A DNA stretch of 11,459 nucleotides from Spirogloea muscicola (taxonomy: Eukaryota; Streptophyta; Zygnematophyceae; Spirogloeales; Spirogloeaceae), in assembly GCA_009602725.1 (NCBI GenBank), contig WELB01000044.1:28928-40386 (forward strand), given 5' to 3'. The notes below the pieces were generated by a model. The model saw only the letters and a program-made list of their open reading frames with translations, did not search any database and was not told the origin of the DNA. Positions 1 through 7,433 of the stretch are shown here, piece after piece. A program made the translations under genes and the position numbers. Positions within the stretch are counted from its first letter, which is position 1. Each line of letters begins with the position of its first letter.

Positions 1-2480
1 CGCCCTCGGCGTCGCGGCGGCGGCCCCTCAGCCCCGAAGCCGGCGCCTCTGAAGCGAGCTCACGCGAGCGCGGCGGCGGCGGCGGTGGCACAGGCGGGCC
101 TGGGCCAGCGGCCCTACACCGTGGTCATGATCGTGCCGACGGGCGTCGGCGCTGCCATCGGCGGCTTCGCTGGCGACGCGCTCCCAGCAGCGCGCGCGCT
201 CGCCGCCACCGTCGACTGCCTCGTCACGCACCCCAATGTCCGTTCCGGCGGCCGCTGCGCCGCGAGCACCGCCGCCGCGACGATCCGGCAGTGCCGCTGC
301 TGCCTGCGGTGCAGCGAGCCCTGCCCGGATTCCCTACCTCGGCCTCATGGCGCGCGGCGTGCCGTCGTCGTCGCAGGTCCTCAACGGCGCCATGCTCTAC
401 TGGCCCATGCCCAACGTGCTCTACGTCGAGGGTTACGGGCTCGACCGCTTTGCGGAGGGCCGCTGGGGCCTCCAGCCTGTGATCCAAAACCGGGTAAGCT
501 ATCTCGCACTGCAGCGACAGCAGCCGCCCTCGTTCCTGGCCTCACAGAAGCCCAGCTGTCAAGTAACTACGTCATTGTGGTGGCAGTCAAACTCCGAAAA
601 CCCGAAAACCCGAAACCCCTTAAAACTCAAACCCTAAACCCTAAATCTTAACGGATGGCTGTTTTGAAGCGCAGCCCTTAGGCTTTACTGAAATGCGGCT
701 CAGCTAATCATTGCTGCTCACGAGCCGAGCGCACAGGTGGGGCTGGTTCTGGACGCAGGCATCGAGGCCGAGCTGCGGACGCGCCACTTGCAGGTGGCAG
801 ACGCGGCGCGGGCCACCCTGGGCTTGCCCATTCTGAAGTATGTCGTCACTGACGTTGCCCTCCAGGTACACAGCTGCTGTCCCCCTCTCCTTGACCTCCT
901 GCCTGCTCCTGTTGCCAAAGGCACTTACTCGCGTTCTCGTTGCAACCTGAGGTGAAGATATGTGCCTCTTGTCCATACTGGTGAATCATTATTGTCTTCA
1001 TGCTAGCCCACGTGCCGTCTGACCCTTCCCTTGGACGTTTGGCCTGTGCTAGTCGCCACCGTCCAGGTCGAGAAGTGGCTGGACCCCCTGACTGGTGCAT
1101 CGACGGGCCAGTTGCAAAGGCCTGACGCTCTCCTTCGGGCCGTTGCTCGGCTTGTGGATGAGGAGGGAGTGGATGCCGTCGCAGTCGTTGCACGGTTCCC
1201 AGATGACGCACTCGCGGACATTGAGGAGTACCGGCAGGGGCAGGTGCAAATTTCTCAAAGCCAGACTTCTTGTGATCAGTACAGCATGTAAGGCCGATCC
1301 TGATGGGCTCGTCGTGCGTGGTCAGGGCGTGGATGCCCTGGCAGGGGTGGAGGCTGTCATCAGTCACACAGTGGTGCAGGAGTTCCGCATCCCGTGTGCG
1401 CACGCCCCTGCCTTGGCCCCTCTTTCGCTTGACCCTTCCATCGCACCCTGCTCCGCCGCGGAGGAGGTGGGCAACTTCCTTCCCCTTCTTTCCGTGGTCT
1501 ATGTCGCTGCTCCTCCCTGTTTGTTACCTTGCCTGGTGTGTCCAGACTAAATGCTTGCAATAAAAGGAGTGGATCACTCAGCCTCTTCCAAAGTAGTCAG
1601 ATATGTGGGAAAGTATGACTTGTAGGATTGGCCTAGATTGTTGCGCTCATTCAATAGAAAGCATATACATTGAGGCCTTGCAGACGACATCTGATGCTGT
1701 CCCATCAGATCGGCTACACATTCCTTCCGTGCATCCTTGCCGGCCTGAGCCGGGCTCCACAATTTGTGGCTGCTAGCCCGGCGGCACCTGACAACGGCAC
1801 ACGACAACGAGGACACGGCCAGGTCTGGGCGGATGACGTGGACTGCATCGTGCTGCCCCATGACGCCTGGGGCGGTCCAGGCGCCCTGTCGCTGGCGCGG
1901 AGAGCAGGCAAGAAGGTGGCAGCTCATTACTCCTTTGACCTGATTTGATTCCAAAGAGAGCGCAGCAATGCATCTCTACCTGTCCTGCATAGCCCCAACA
2001 GCTTAACATTGACTGACCCTGCTTAGCCAAGGCCACTTGCTCTCAGAGAAGCCTGCCAAGGTGGGAAGAGCTCTGATGCCTGTGTCAGGTGTACCCACTG
2101 TTTTGACAGCCACTTCTGGTCAGCGTGCGTGAAAATGAGACGGTTATGAACGACACCCCTGCGAAGCTCCAAATCAATGTGGTGAGGCTAACAGCATGCA
2201 TTACTCACCTAAAAGCTCAACAATAGCCTCCACCGGTTGGCCTGCACCACTTCACCTTGGACATTAAGAGCGCAACTTAATGGAAGTAAATATCACCAGA
2301 TGCTAAAGTTCGCCTTGTCTTGATCGCTTGTTGCAGCTGGAGGTGGCAAATTACTGGGAAGCAATAGGTGTGGTCACAGCCCACCGGGCTGGTATTGATC
2401 CCATGGCCCTTCGGCGGGGTGGTGTCAAAGCCATCAGTAGTCTGCCACAGGCGCTTTGCCCAGTTGTGCAGCGCCTGTGA
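1..2480 (+). CDS. DUF3326-family protein, probably plastid-targeted (8 exons, 5' end outside window)
   Basis: Member of the DUF3326 family known from cyanobacteria and plant/algal plastids; no biochemical function is established that I know of. Exons: 1-237, 377-493, 737-865, 1067-1243, 1326-1466, 1709-1915, 2110-2181, 2337-2480 (stop TGA 2478-2480), giving 407 visible residues. Family blocks in order: YTVVMIVPTGVGAAIGG near residue 40, LNGAMLYWPMPNVLYVEGYG from residue 81, VGLVLDAGIE, IPCAHAPALAPL, YTFLPCILAGLSRAPQF, VRENETVMNDTPAK, and VANYWEAIGVVTAHRAGIDP near the end. Every intron starts GT, ends AG and lies in phase 0. The frame is open from base 1 with no Met before codon 43. Its first ~35 residues are rich in Arg, Ala, Pro and Ser, as in a chloroplast transit peptide, so the true start lies upstream. 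Family identity is strong; exon edges are predictions. Confidence 0.88.
598..650. repeat. Degenerate interstitial telomere-like tract (CCCTAAA type) in intron 2 of the DUF3326 gene
   Basis: Intron 2 (494-736) contains a run of seven- to eight-base units of the type cccgaaaa, cccgaaa, then aaaccctaaaccctaaat. Two units match the plant/Chlorella-type telomere repeat (CCCTAAA, complement TTTAGGG) exactly and the flanking units are diverged. The tract is short and decayed, so a chance A/C-rich stretch cannot be excluded, although the adjacent perfect units make that less likely. Confidence 0.5.
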
Positions 2481-2673
2481 AGTTGCCTTTGCCAATAATA
2501 CAGATCCTGTTTTATGGTGTGCGTTGGACAAACTTTGGTTATATTGGAGTTGCAGTAGTGAGCTGCCTTGCACTGTGATTGTTAAGAACAGGCCGTAGCT
2601 GTCAGGTACTACTTGTTCATGTCTACTCCATCTTGCGATAGCCATGAGCCTTAGCAGTTGCGTGGGCTCCCTC

Positions 2674-5542
2674 TTAAAGCTTGAGCGGCCTGACGGCTGC
2701 AGCATTGCACGGTGGACTGTGGAGTCGAATGCCGAAGAGGGCGAGCAGGCCGGCCTCGCTGAACACCACGCCACGGCACTGTCCCTCCAGCAATGCCAGT
2801 GGAAAGGGCACATCCGGTGCCGCAGATGGCCCTTCCATCTTGATGTATTCTTGGATGTTGTTCCGCGTCCCATCTGCGAATTCCAGAGGTGCGCACATCA
2901 CTACACTGATGAGTGCCTGTTAATGGCAAGCCCTATCCGTGGCCTGCAGGCCAGCACGATAAGCCAAATCACCAGGACATGAAGCCCAGAGGGGCAAAAT
3001 GTCTGGACTCGAATTTGGACAATGACATCTAGAATCGAGCAATCTGTCACGGAACCCATCGTCCAAGCTAGGGGGAGCAGTGCGGCAGCAGCTATATGCA
3101 GGTTCACCTTGAGAAATGATGCACGGGTACGGTGGTGGGAGGCTCGAGAAAGTGCCGTTGGGTAAGATCATGTGCGAGCGATCAGAAGCGAAGTGGAGGA
3201 GGTACTGTGGGGCTGCAACGACGCGGAAGAGCCTGAGTGCCGCATGCAGCCAGAATATCACTCTTGGTAGAATGAGGCGACCGTGACATAACCGGTGTTT
3301 GACGCAAGTACATTGACAAGAGTAGCGCAGCAGCCCACTCTGAGCTTCTATGTACTCAGAGCCTAGATAACACATACAACCCAAACGTCCACTGCAAGCG
3401 ACGCAGTGGTGCTGACCGGCAGTACTGGCCCCCCAGTGGAGCACCGGGGCGGAGTGCCGCTTGGACGTAGCTATGAAAGGGCACCGGATTTGTCAGCCGC
3501 GTATCCAAGTCCCACACCAGTGCCTCACCGCCGTCAGTTACCACACTCTGCATGCGACACGCAGATCTTGCACAAGTCAGTGTCACGGCAAGAGCCACTG
3601 GGCCAAGCTGAGATTCACAACCCCAAGTGTGCAGCATCCACGAAGTTCTGGCGGGGCAGTGACGCCAGGGACTCGGCGACCTGGATGCAGATGACGTGAT
3701 AGTCCCACACGACGAAGCCGTTGGGCAGGCGCCCGCTCCTCTGCTCGTACAGCGGAAGCTGCTGCCGCGTCGATCCGGCGCCGAGCTTTAGCGGCCGGCA
3801 GCAATGGGCGGCTGGCCGCTGGCAGTGTAAGGCCCAGGGTGGAGTGCGACGGACCGTGCGGTCGGCGTTGGAGATGAAGACGACGTAGAGGTCGGAGGCG
3901 TCGGGCGCGGCCGCGCCGCAGCGCGCCAGCGTCTCGCACAGCCGGTAAACGTTCTCCTCGCTGGCCGAGCGCAGCGGCCGCGCCAGGCCGCCGTGGCGGC
4001 GCTCTCAGCCGAGCCGGGGTACTGGCCGGCGGCGGCGGCGACGGCGGCGGCGGCGGCGCGGGTGGCGCGGAGTGCGAGGAGGTCAGTCCAGGGTGGGGAA
4101 TTCTGGAGCGCCACGACCTACCTCCGGGTTGTTGGGTCCACCTGGGGGAGCTGCGCCCGTACCCAGGTCGTCCTTCTGTTAGCCTCATTCAGGGGGATAT
4201 TGTAGCAGGTCCACAACACTAACCGCGGCACTAACCACTCACTTCAGCGTCAGTCGAGCCGACAGCCACCTATACATTGTCCTTTGTTCATTCAATTTTG
4301 GGCTGGCTCAGCCCAAAATTGTCCAGCCCCTATCCTCAATGGGCGAGCCCTTTCCTATACATTGGTGGGCCTGCGGGCTCAGTCTGTGGCCTGTGTGGTC
4401 ACATACCTTGTGCTAGCAGGCCTCAAATTAGCACGCAGTGGCTACACGTAGAGTCGCAAGACTTTGCATAGAAAGACTATGTGATTATACTAAGGCTATG
4501 AGACTGCGTGCTTTAGACCTTTTCTGGACCATTCGGACTTTGATCATTCTCTTTTCTGGGCTGGCCAATCACAGCTATCGCCCTCTACTGGAAAGAGCCT
4601 TCATCTATTCCCATCTTTTCGCTACTTTCTGGGCTGGCCCCTCACAGTCACTGCCCTCACCTGGAAGCGTCTTCCTTCTTGATACTGAAGCGTGCTAGCA
4701 ACGCTAGCGACCCACCAGCACAGAAGCTACTATGGCAAAACAGGCCACAGACTATGCTCGCAGGTCCGCCTATACGTAAGTGGCTGTCAGCTCGACTTAC
4801 GCTTAGTGTTGTGGTTATTTTGCACTTGTTGACGAAAGGTCACTGTGCATTATTCGTAGAAGTCACAGAGAGCAGTTTCGTGTTCTTGCGCCTTCCCGAC
4901 CTTTCGGACCATGTTCATTCCTTTTGGGCTGGCCTCTCACAACTATCGCCTTACTCAGAAGAGCTCTACCAATATAGAAGGCCAGCCCGAGAATGATGGA
5001 CGAGGTCCGAAGTGGCCGGAAAGTGCTGAAACACACAGTTACGCAGGTAAATCTATATATGTAACATTCTATACTATCAATGTGTGCTCGGAAGTCCCTC
5101 TCCAGCAGCCACAATGTAGAGTAGCTTGAAATTGTCCGAAGGGGATGGCTGTGAGAGGCCAGCCCAAAAGGAATGGATAAGGTCCGAAAGGGCCGGAATG
5201 TGCAAACCCACAAAAGCTTCATGACTTCTGCTCAATAATCTGTAGTCAATATTGCAGATTGAAGAGTTGAAAGAGAGATAAGATAGGGTGCACGGTGCGC
5301 ATGAAATTGAATGGGAGGCCAATTCTATCCTTACACAAATGTCCTGTTAACTGGGTAATGAGCTGGCTAAGGGGGACACTAAATATCCCCGAGTGAGCAC
5401 ATGCATATCTGACAAGCAATACTGAGGCGCCAAACCACCACCACAGAAGCCATTAGCCTGGGCTCATGCACGACCAGCACGCTGGTGTATCGCGAAAGAA
5501 GGAAGAGCGGAAAAGAAAATTTCGTGTATTTGATTCAAACAT
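2674..5542 (-). CDS. NTAQ1: Protein N-terminal glutamine amidohydrolase (6 exons)
   Basis: Converts N-terminal Gln of proteins to Glu in the cytosol/nucleus, the first step of the Gln branch of the Arg/N-degron pathway, making substrates for arginyl transferase ATE1. Exons in reading order: 5542-5475, 3960-3855, 3758-3681, 3547-3426, 3232-3108, 2873-2674 (stop TAA 2674-2676); 232 residues against about 205 in human. Visible motifs: CEENVYRLCETL (residues 23-34), YVVFISNADR, the family signature VVWDYHVICIQ, LVWDLDTRL, YLLHFASDRSHM, PPPYPC and a terminal GTRNNIQEYIKM block. The catalytic triad reads Cys23, His79 (in WDYHV) and Asp97 (in VWDLD). Exons 2-6 are firm. Exon 1 is an inference: it supplies an in-frame ATG (5540-5542), a TPAC motif before the active Cys, and the TG of a TG|C split Cys codon. 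The gene converges on the DUF3326 gene with 193 bp between stops. Confidence 0.85.
4028..4062. repeat. GGC-rich imperfect triplet repeat
   Basis: The + strand reads a near-continuous run of GGC units interrupted by single GAC and GCG triplets. On the - strand it would encode Ala/Ala-Val runs, but that frame carries no ATG and is not continuous with the conserved NTAQ1 frame, which has a stop just upstream of the conserved EENVY block. It is therefore best read as low-complexity intronic DNA. Similar GGC runs occur at 71-84 (coding Ala) and about 11343-11366 (SPPL intron 1). Confidence 0.7.
4269..4364. repeat. Small palindromic element flanked by 11-bp direct repeats
   Basis: The 11-mer cctatacattg occurs at 4269-4279 and again at 4354-4364. 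Between them is a perfect inverted repeat with arms CAATTTTGGGCT (4293-4304) and AGCCCAAAATTG (4310-4321) around a 5-base loop. A palindrome between direct repeats is the form of a short non-autonomous insertion with a target-site duplication, but the arms do not reach the direct repeats, so that reading is weak. The structure itself is seen directly. Confidence 0.5.
4283..5197. repeat. Dispersed repeat family with GGGCTGGCC core, at least six copies in both orientations
   Basis: Core copies on the + strand are at 4300-4308 (last base differs), 4558-4566, 4631-4639 and 4926-4934; inverted copies are at 4980-4988 and 5157-5165. Similarity extends beyond the core: most copies have a TTTCGGACC-like box and a CATTC box 5' of it, and several have TCACA(G/A)(C/T) plus an ATCGCC-like box 3' of it, giving a unit of about 45-55 bp. 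The copies at about 4900-4952 and 5139-5190 form an inverted pair sharing 26 identical bases (4916-4941 against 5150-5175). I do not recognise the family. Confidence 0.75.
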
Positions 5543-5559
5543 AGGCCAATGGCCAAGTA

Positions 5560-6015
5560 CAAAGGCAAGAAAGCACATCTAAATATCTACATAACCTACA
5601 GCAGGTTGACCCGNATAGACAAACGCATACGGTAGCAGGACACAAGACCCAAAGGCACCGAGCCACCGGGAAGGGCTGCACCCTGTTCCCGGCGCCGCTG
5701 GTCAGCTTGAGATGCCAGCAGCGAAAGTAACGAGGACCACCGATCCCCGTAACACCCATGGATGTCCATGGCCAGGGGGTAAAAGGTATCACCCGAAGGG
5801 TGGTCCTTGTACAGGCAGGGAGGGAGGAGGCCCAAGAGCCGGTGGACCGCCGTCCGGAAGACCTCGTCGGGCATAGTGAGCGCCGCGTGGAGTGGGAGCG
5901 CTGATAGCCACGCCGCTGCCCCAGGGGAGGAGGCTGAGAGCAGCCGGGCGCGCCCTCGAAGGTCAGCCGGAGGGAGAAGGACAAACAGGGGGTGAAGAAC
6001 AGTCAGAAGTTGCAA
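5560..6015 (-). pseudogene. Decayed LINE-like (non-LTR retrotransposon) ORF2 C-terminal fragment
   Basis: A - strand frame from 6015 to about 5596 gives a 139-residue fragment. It contains AWLSALPLHAALTMPDEVFR followed by TAVHRLLGLLPP. This resembles the region after the reverse transcriptase in plant and algal LINE-type elements, where a WL..LP...LT..DE.FR.A...LGL pattern precedes a Cys/His cluster. That cluster is spoiled here: a YPLAMDIHG stretch sits where a Cys-rich CP.C...MD.HGDH-like motif would be expected. No reverse transcriptase or endonuclease is present. One undetermined base (n) lies at 5614. I read it as a 5'-truncated, mutated copy. The match is from memory of the family and not from a search. 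Confidence 0.55.
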
Positions 6016-6356
6016 AAGTATTACAAGGCAAGAAGAAACTATTAAAGGAAAAAGAGAAAAAAGAAAAGTAGGTGAAAGTGTCTTGGAATTTTTTTGTGTC
6101 GAGGACTCGAAGGAGATTGTCTTGAACCTCAGCAGTCTTGATATTTGACATCATAACGCAAGTCGTCACTTATTATGGGCTTTGGTTTCTTTAAAGTATT
6201 CCTTTTGTAGTGAAATTCCAAGATCAAGATGCAACAAATGAAAACATTCACTCATTCTAATAAAGAAGAAAGTCTTCTTTCTATATTGGTGGATAGAATA
6301 ATGTTAGGCTTGTTCGTATTTTGATTTGCGATCCAATTATTGCAGCAAGACAGTGG
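6016..6356. other. AT-rich non-coding stretch
   Basis: The + strand is purine-rich at first (long runs of A/G, about 6030-6075), then generally AT-rich to about 6350, in contrast to the GC-rich flanks. I see no coding frame, RNA gene or clear repeat here. It lies 5' of the LINE-like fragment in that fragment's orientation and may be flanking or insertion-derived DNA. Confidence 0.6.
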
Positions 6357-6410
6357 ATCAGTCGTAAGAAACTGTGTAAATGCATCAGTCATAAGAAACT
6401 GTGTAAATGG
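6357..6410. repeat. Tandem duplication of a 27-bp unit
   Basis: Two adjacent copies, 6357-6383 and 6384-6410, share the core taagaaactgtgtaaatg and differ at only a few positions (for example cgtaag against cataag). There are only two copies, so this is a simple local duplication and not an array. Confidence 0.85.
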
Positions 6411-6449
6411 TCAAGTAGTCTCTATTTCGTGCTACAACAAGAGGGATCG

Positions 6450-6931
6450 GGTTCAGTGTGTAAGATATTTGCCACGGCATGGCGAGAAGAAGAGTGCAGC
6501 GGCCGAGGAACCCAAAGCCTTCAGCAGCTCCTTCAGCGCCAACGGCTTTAAGTAGTCTCTGAGCAACAAGGCGAGGTTGCCGTCTGACAACGAGGCCTCC
6601 TTTGGTAAACCAACCCTCTGTGCAGCAAAGGCGAAGCTCACAGTTTGCACTCTTGCTTACGCACTTCTGCTGCACCCAACTGCACATGAAGGCCATGTTA
6701 AGTCAAGCGGGGCTTTCTGCCAACGTGCTGTTGCCAGGGCCGCCATTGAACCGCCTGGAGGCAGCACTGGGGACCTTTGCGGACGGGAGCCGATTCTTGT
6801 TTGGAGTCTTCAGCGTGGTGCGCTTTGGATTGCAAGCAGCCAGAGGACGTAAATCCCTGTCAGAGAAGCTGGCAAGCCTTATCTTAGAGACTAGAGACTG
6901 GCAAGCACTATGTGGAGGCTGGCAGGTCTAA
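6450..6931. other. Block open in several frames on both strands; no product recognised
   Basis: On the + strand an ATG frame runs 6602-6931 (109 residues), including an ANVLLPGPPLNRLEAALGTF stretch. On the - strand a frame at 6650-6453 gives 65 residues with LLLRDYLKPLALKELLKAL, and another - frame at about 6844-6705 reads RLPSAKVPSAASRRFNGG. The frames conflict and I do not recognise any of them. No splice chain linked them to a neighbour. The proximity of the LINE-like fragment suggests more repeat-derived DNA. If a real + strand gene exists here, a TGTAA (7024-7028), the usual green-algal polyadenylation signal, lies about 90 bp after its stop. Confidence 0.3.
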
Positions 6932-7433
6932 CTCAGAATGCCTGGGTCCAAGAATGAATGTATAGCTGAGAAATCGAAGAGGCCGAATCTGCAAAAGACA
7001 ATGTTAGACAACTGTCTACACGTGTAACTGCCTGTACTAAGTTGCTCGGGTAGCAGACATTTGGATTGCCTTGAGCGATTGATATATGCCTCCAGGATGC
7101 GCGCAGCGCTCACAGTCAGCCCAGATTGCGGAGGCCTGCAAGGGTCTGTCTGCCTTCGGCCATAATTGTTGAAGGCATGTGAAGACATTGCTGCAGATAA
7201 AAGCAGCAGTCAATGTAGCACAGATTTGCTGGATTAAATGAATTTGTCTGTAATGGCATCGGATATCGGATCGGGTATGAGGAACCATAGTATCAACACA
7301 GCAGAGGAACCCATGTGGAGATGTACCGGCGACTGAATGACCTCCTTGTGTTGATGCTATAGCCCTCCCAGGAGGCTAAGGTTGTGAAGTGGACCAGATT
7401 TAAGGAGAGTGCAAGTAGCGTCACAGCCAGGAC
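6932..7433. other. Intergenic region 3' of SPPL
   Basis: This 0.5-kb stretch follows the SPPL stop codon on the - strand, so part of it is presumably SPPL 3' UTR. I find no coding frame with recognisable content. The one structured element is the inverted repeat at 7287-7360. No TGTAA is visible on the - strand here. Confidence 0.5.
7287..7360. repeat. Inverted repeat able to form a 14-bp RNA hairpin
   Basis: The left arm atagtatcaacaca (7287-7300) pairs with the right arm tgtgttgatgctat (7347-7360). The single DNA mismatch becomes a G-U pair in + strand RNA. The intervening loop is 46 nt. It lies 74 bp beyond the SPPL stop codon, so on the - strand it may be transcribed as 3' UTR. Confidence 0.6.

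Larger units (their letters stand above)
3961..5474 (-). other. Proposed intron 1 of NTAQ1 (1514 bp), repeat-rich
   Basis: On the - strand it would begin GTCGTG and end GGCCAG, in phase 2, inside the catalytic Cys codon. It is about ten times longer than most other introns in the window. It holds a GC-rich GGC/GCC triplet stretch (about 4028-4062), a perfect 12-bp palindrome (4293-4321) and at least six copies of a GGGCTGGCC-centred motif in both orientations (4290-5200). Frames within it are short and show no recognised domain, and I see no other gene here. The intron call depends on exon 1 at 5475-5542 being right. Confidence 0.55.

Noticed and set aside
85-651. 188-residue + frame taken as a single-exon gene
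   Set aside because: After the HPNV motif the frame loses all family similarity. The homologous sequence resumes in another frame at 377 after a GT-AG intron.
2277-2873. 198-residue - strand frame over the 3' ends of both genes
   Set aside because: It is out of frame with NTAQ1 exon 6 and antisense to DUF3326 exon 8; its composition has no recognisable domain.
3583-4188. Long - strand frame starting at an ATG near 4188, overlapping NTAQ1 exons
   Set aside because: It is Pro/Arg-rich and out of frame with the conserved NTAQ1 blocks; it is a GC-rich shadow that reads through two introns.
4175-4190. ATG near 4183 as the NTAQ1 start, spliced through a GTAGGT or GTGGAC donor
   Set aside because: Every frame-preserving join from here puts Ser or Gly before EENVY and gives no catalytic Cys. 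The 5475 donor restores Cys and a family-like TP motif. This still needs transcript support.
4283-5197. CRISPR array
   Set aside because: Copies are diverged, irregularly spaced and in both orientations, inside an intron of a eukaryotic gene.
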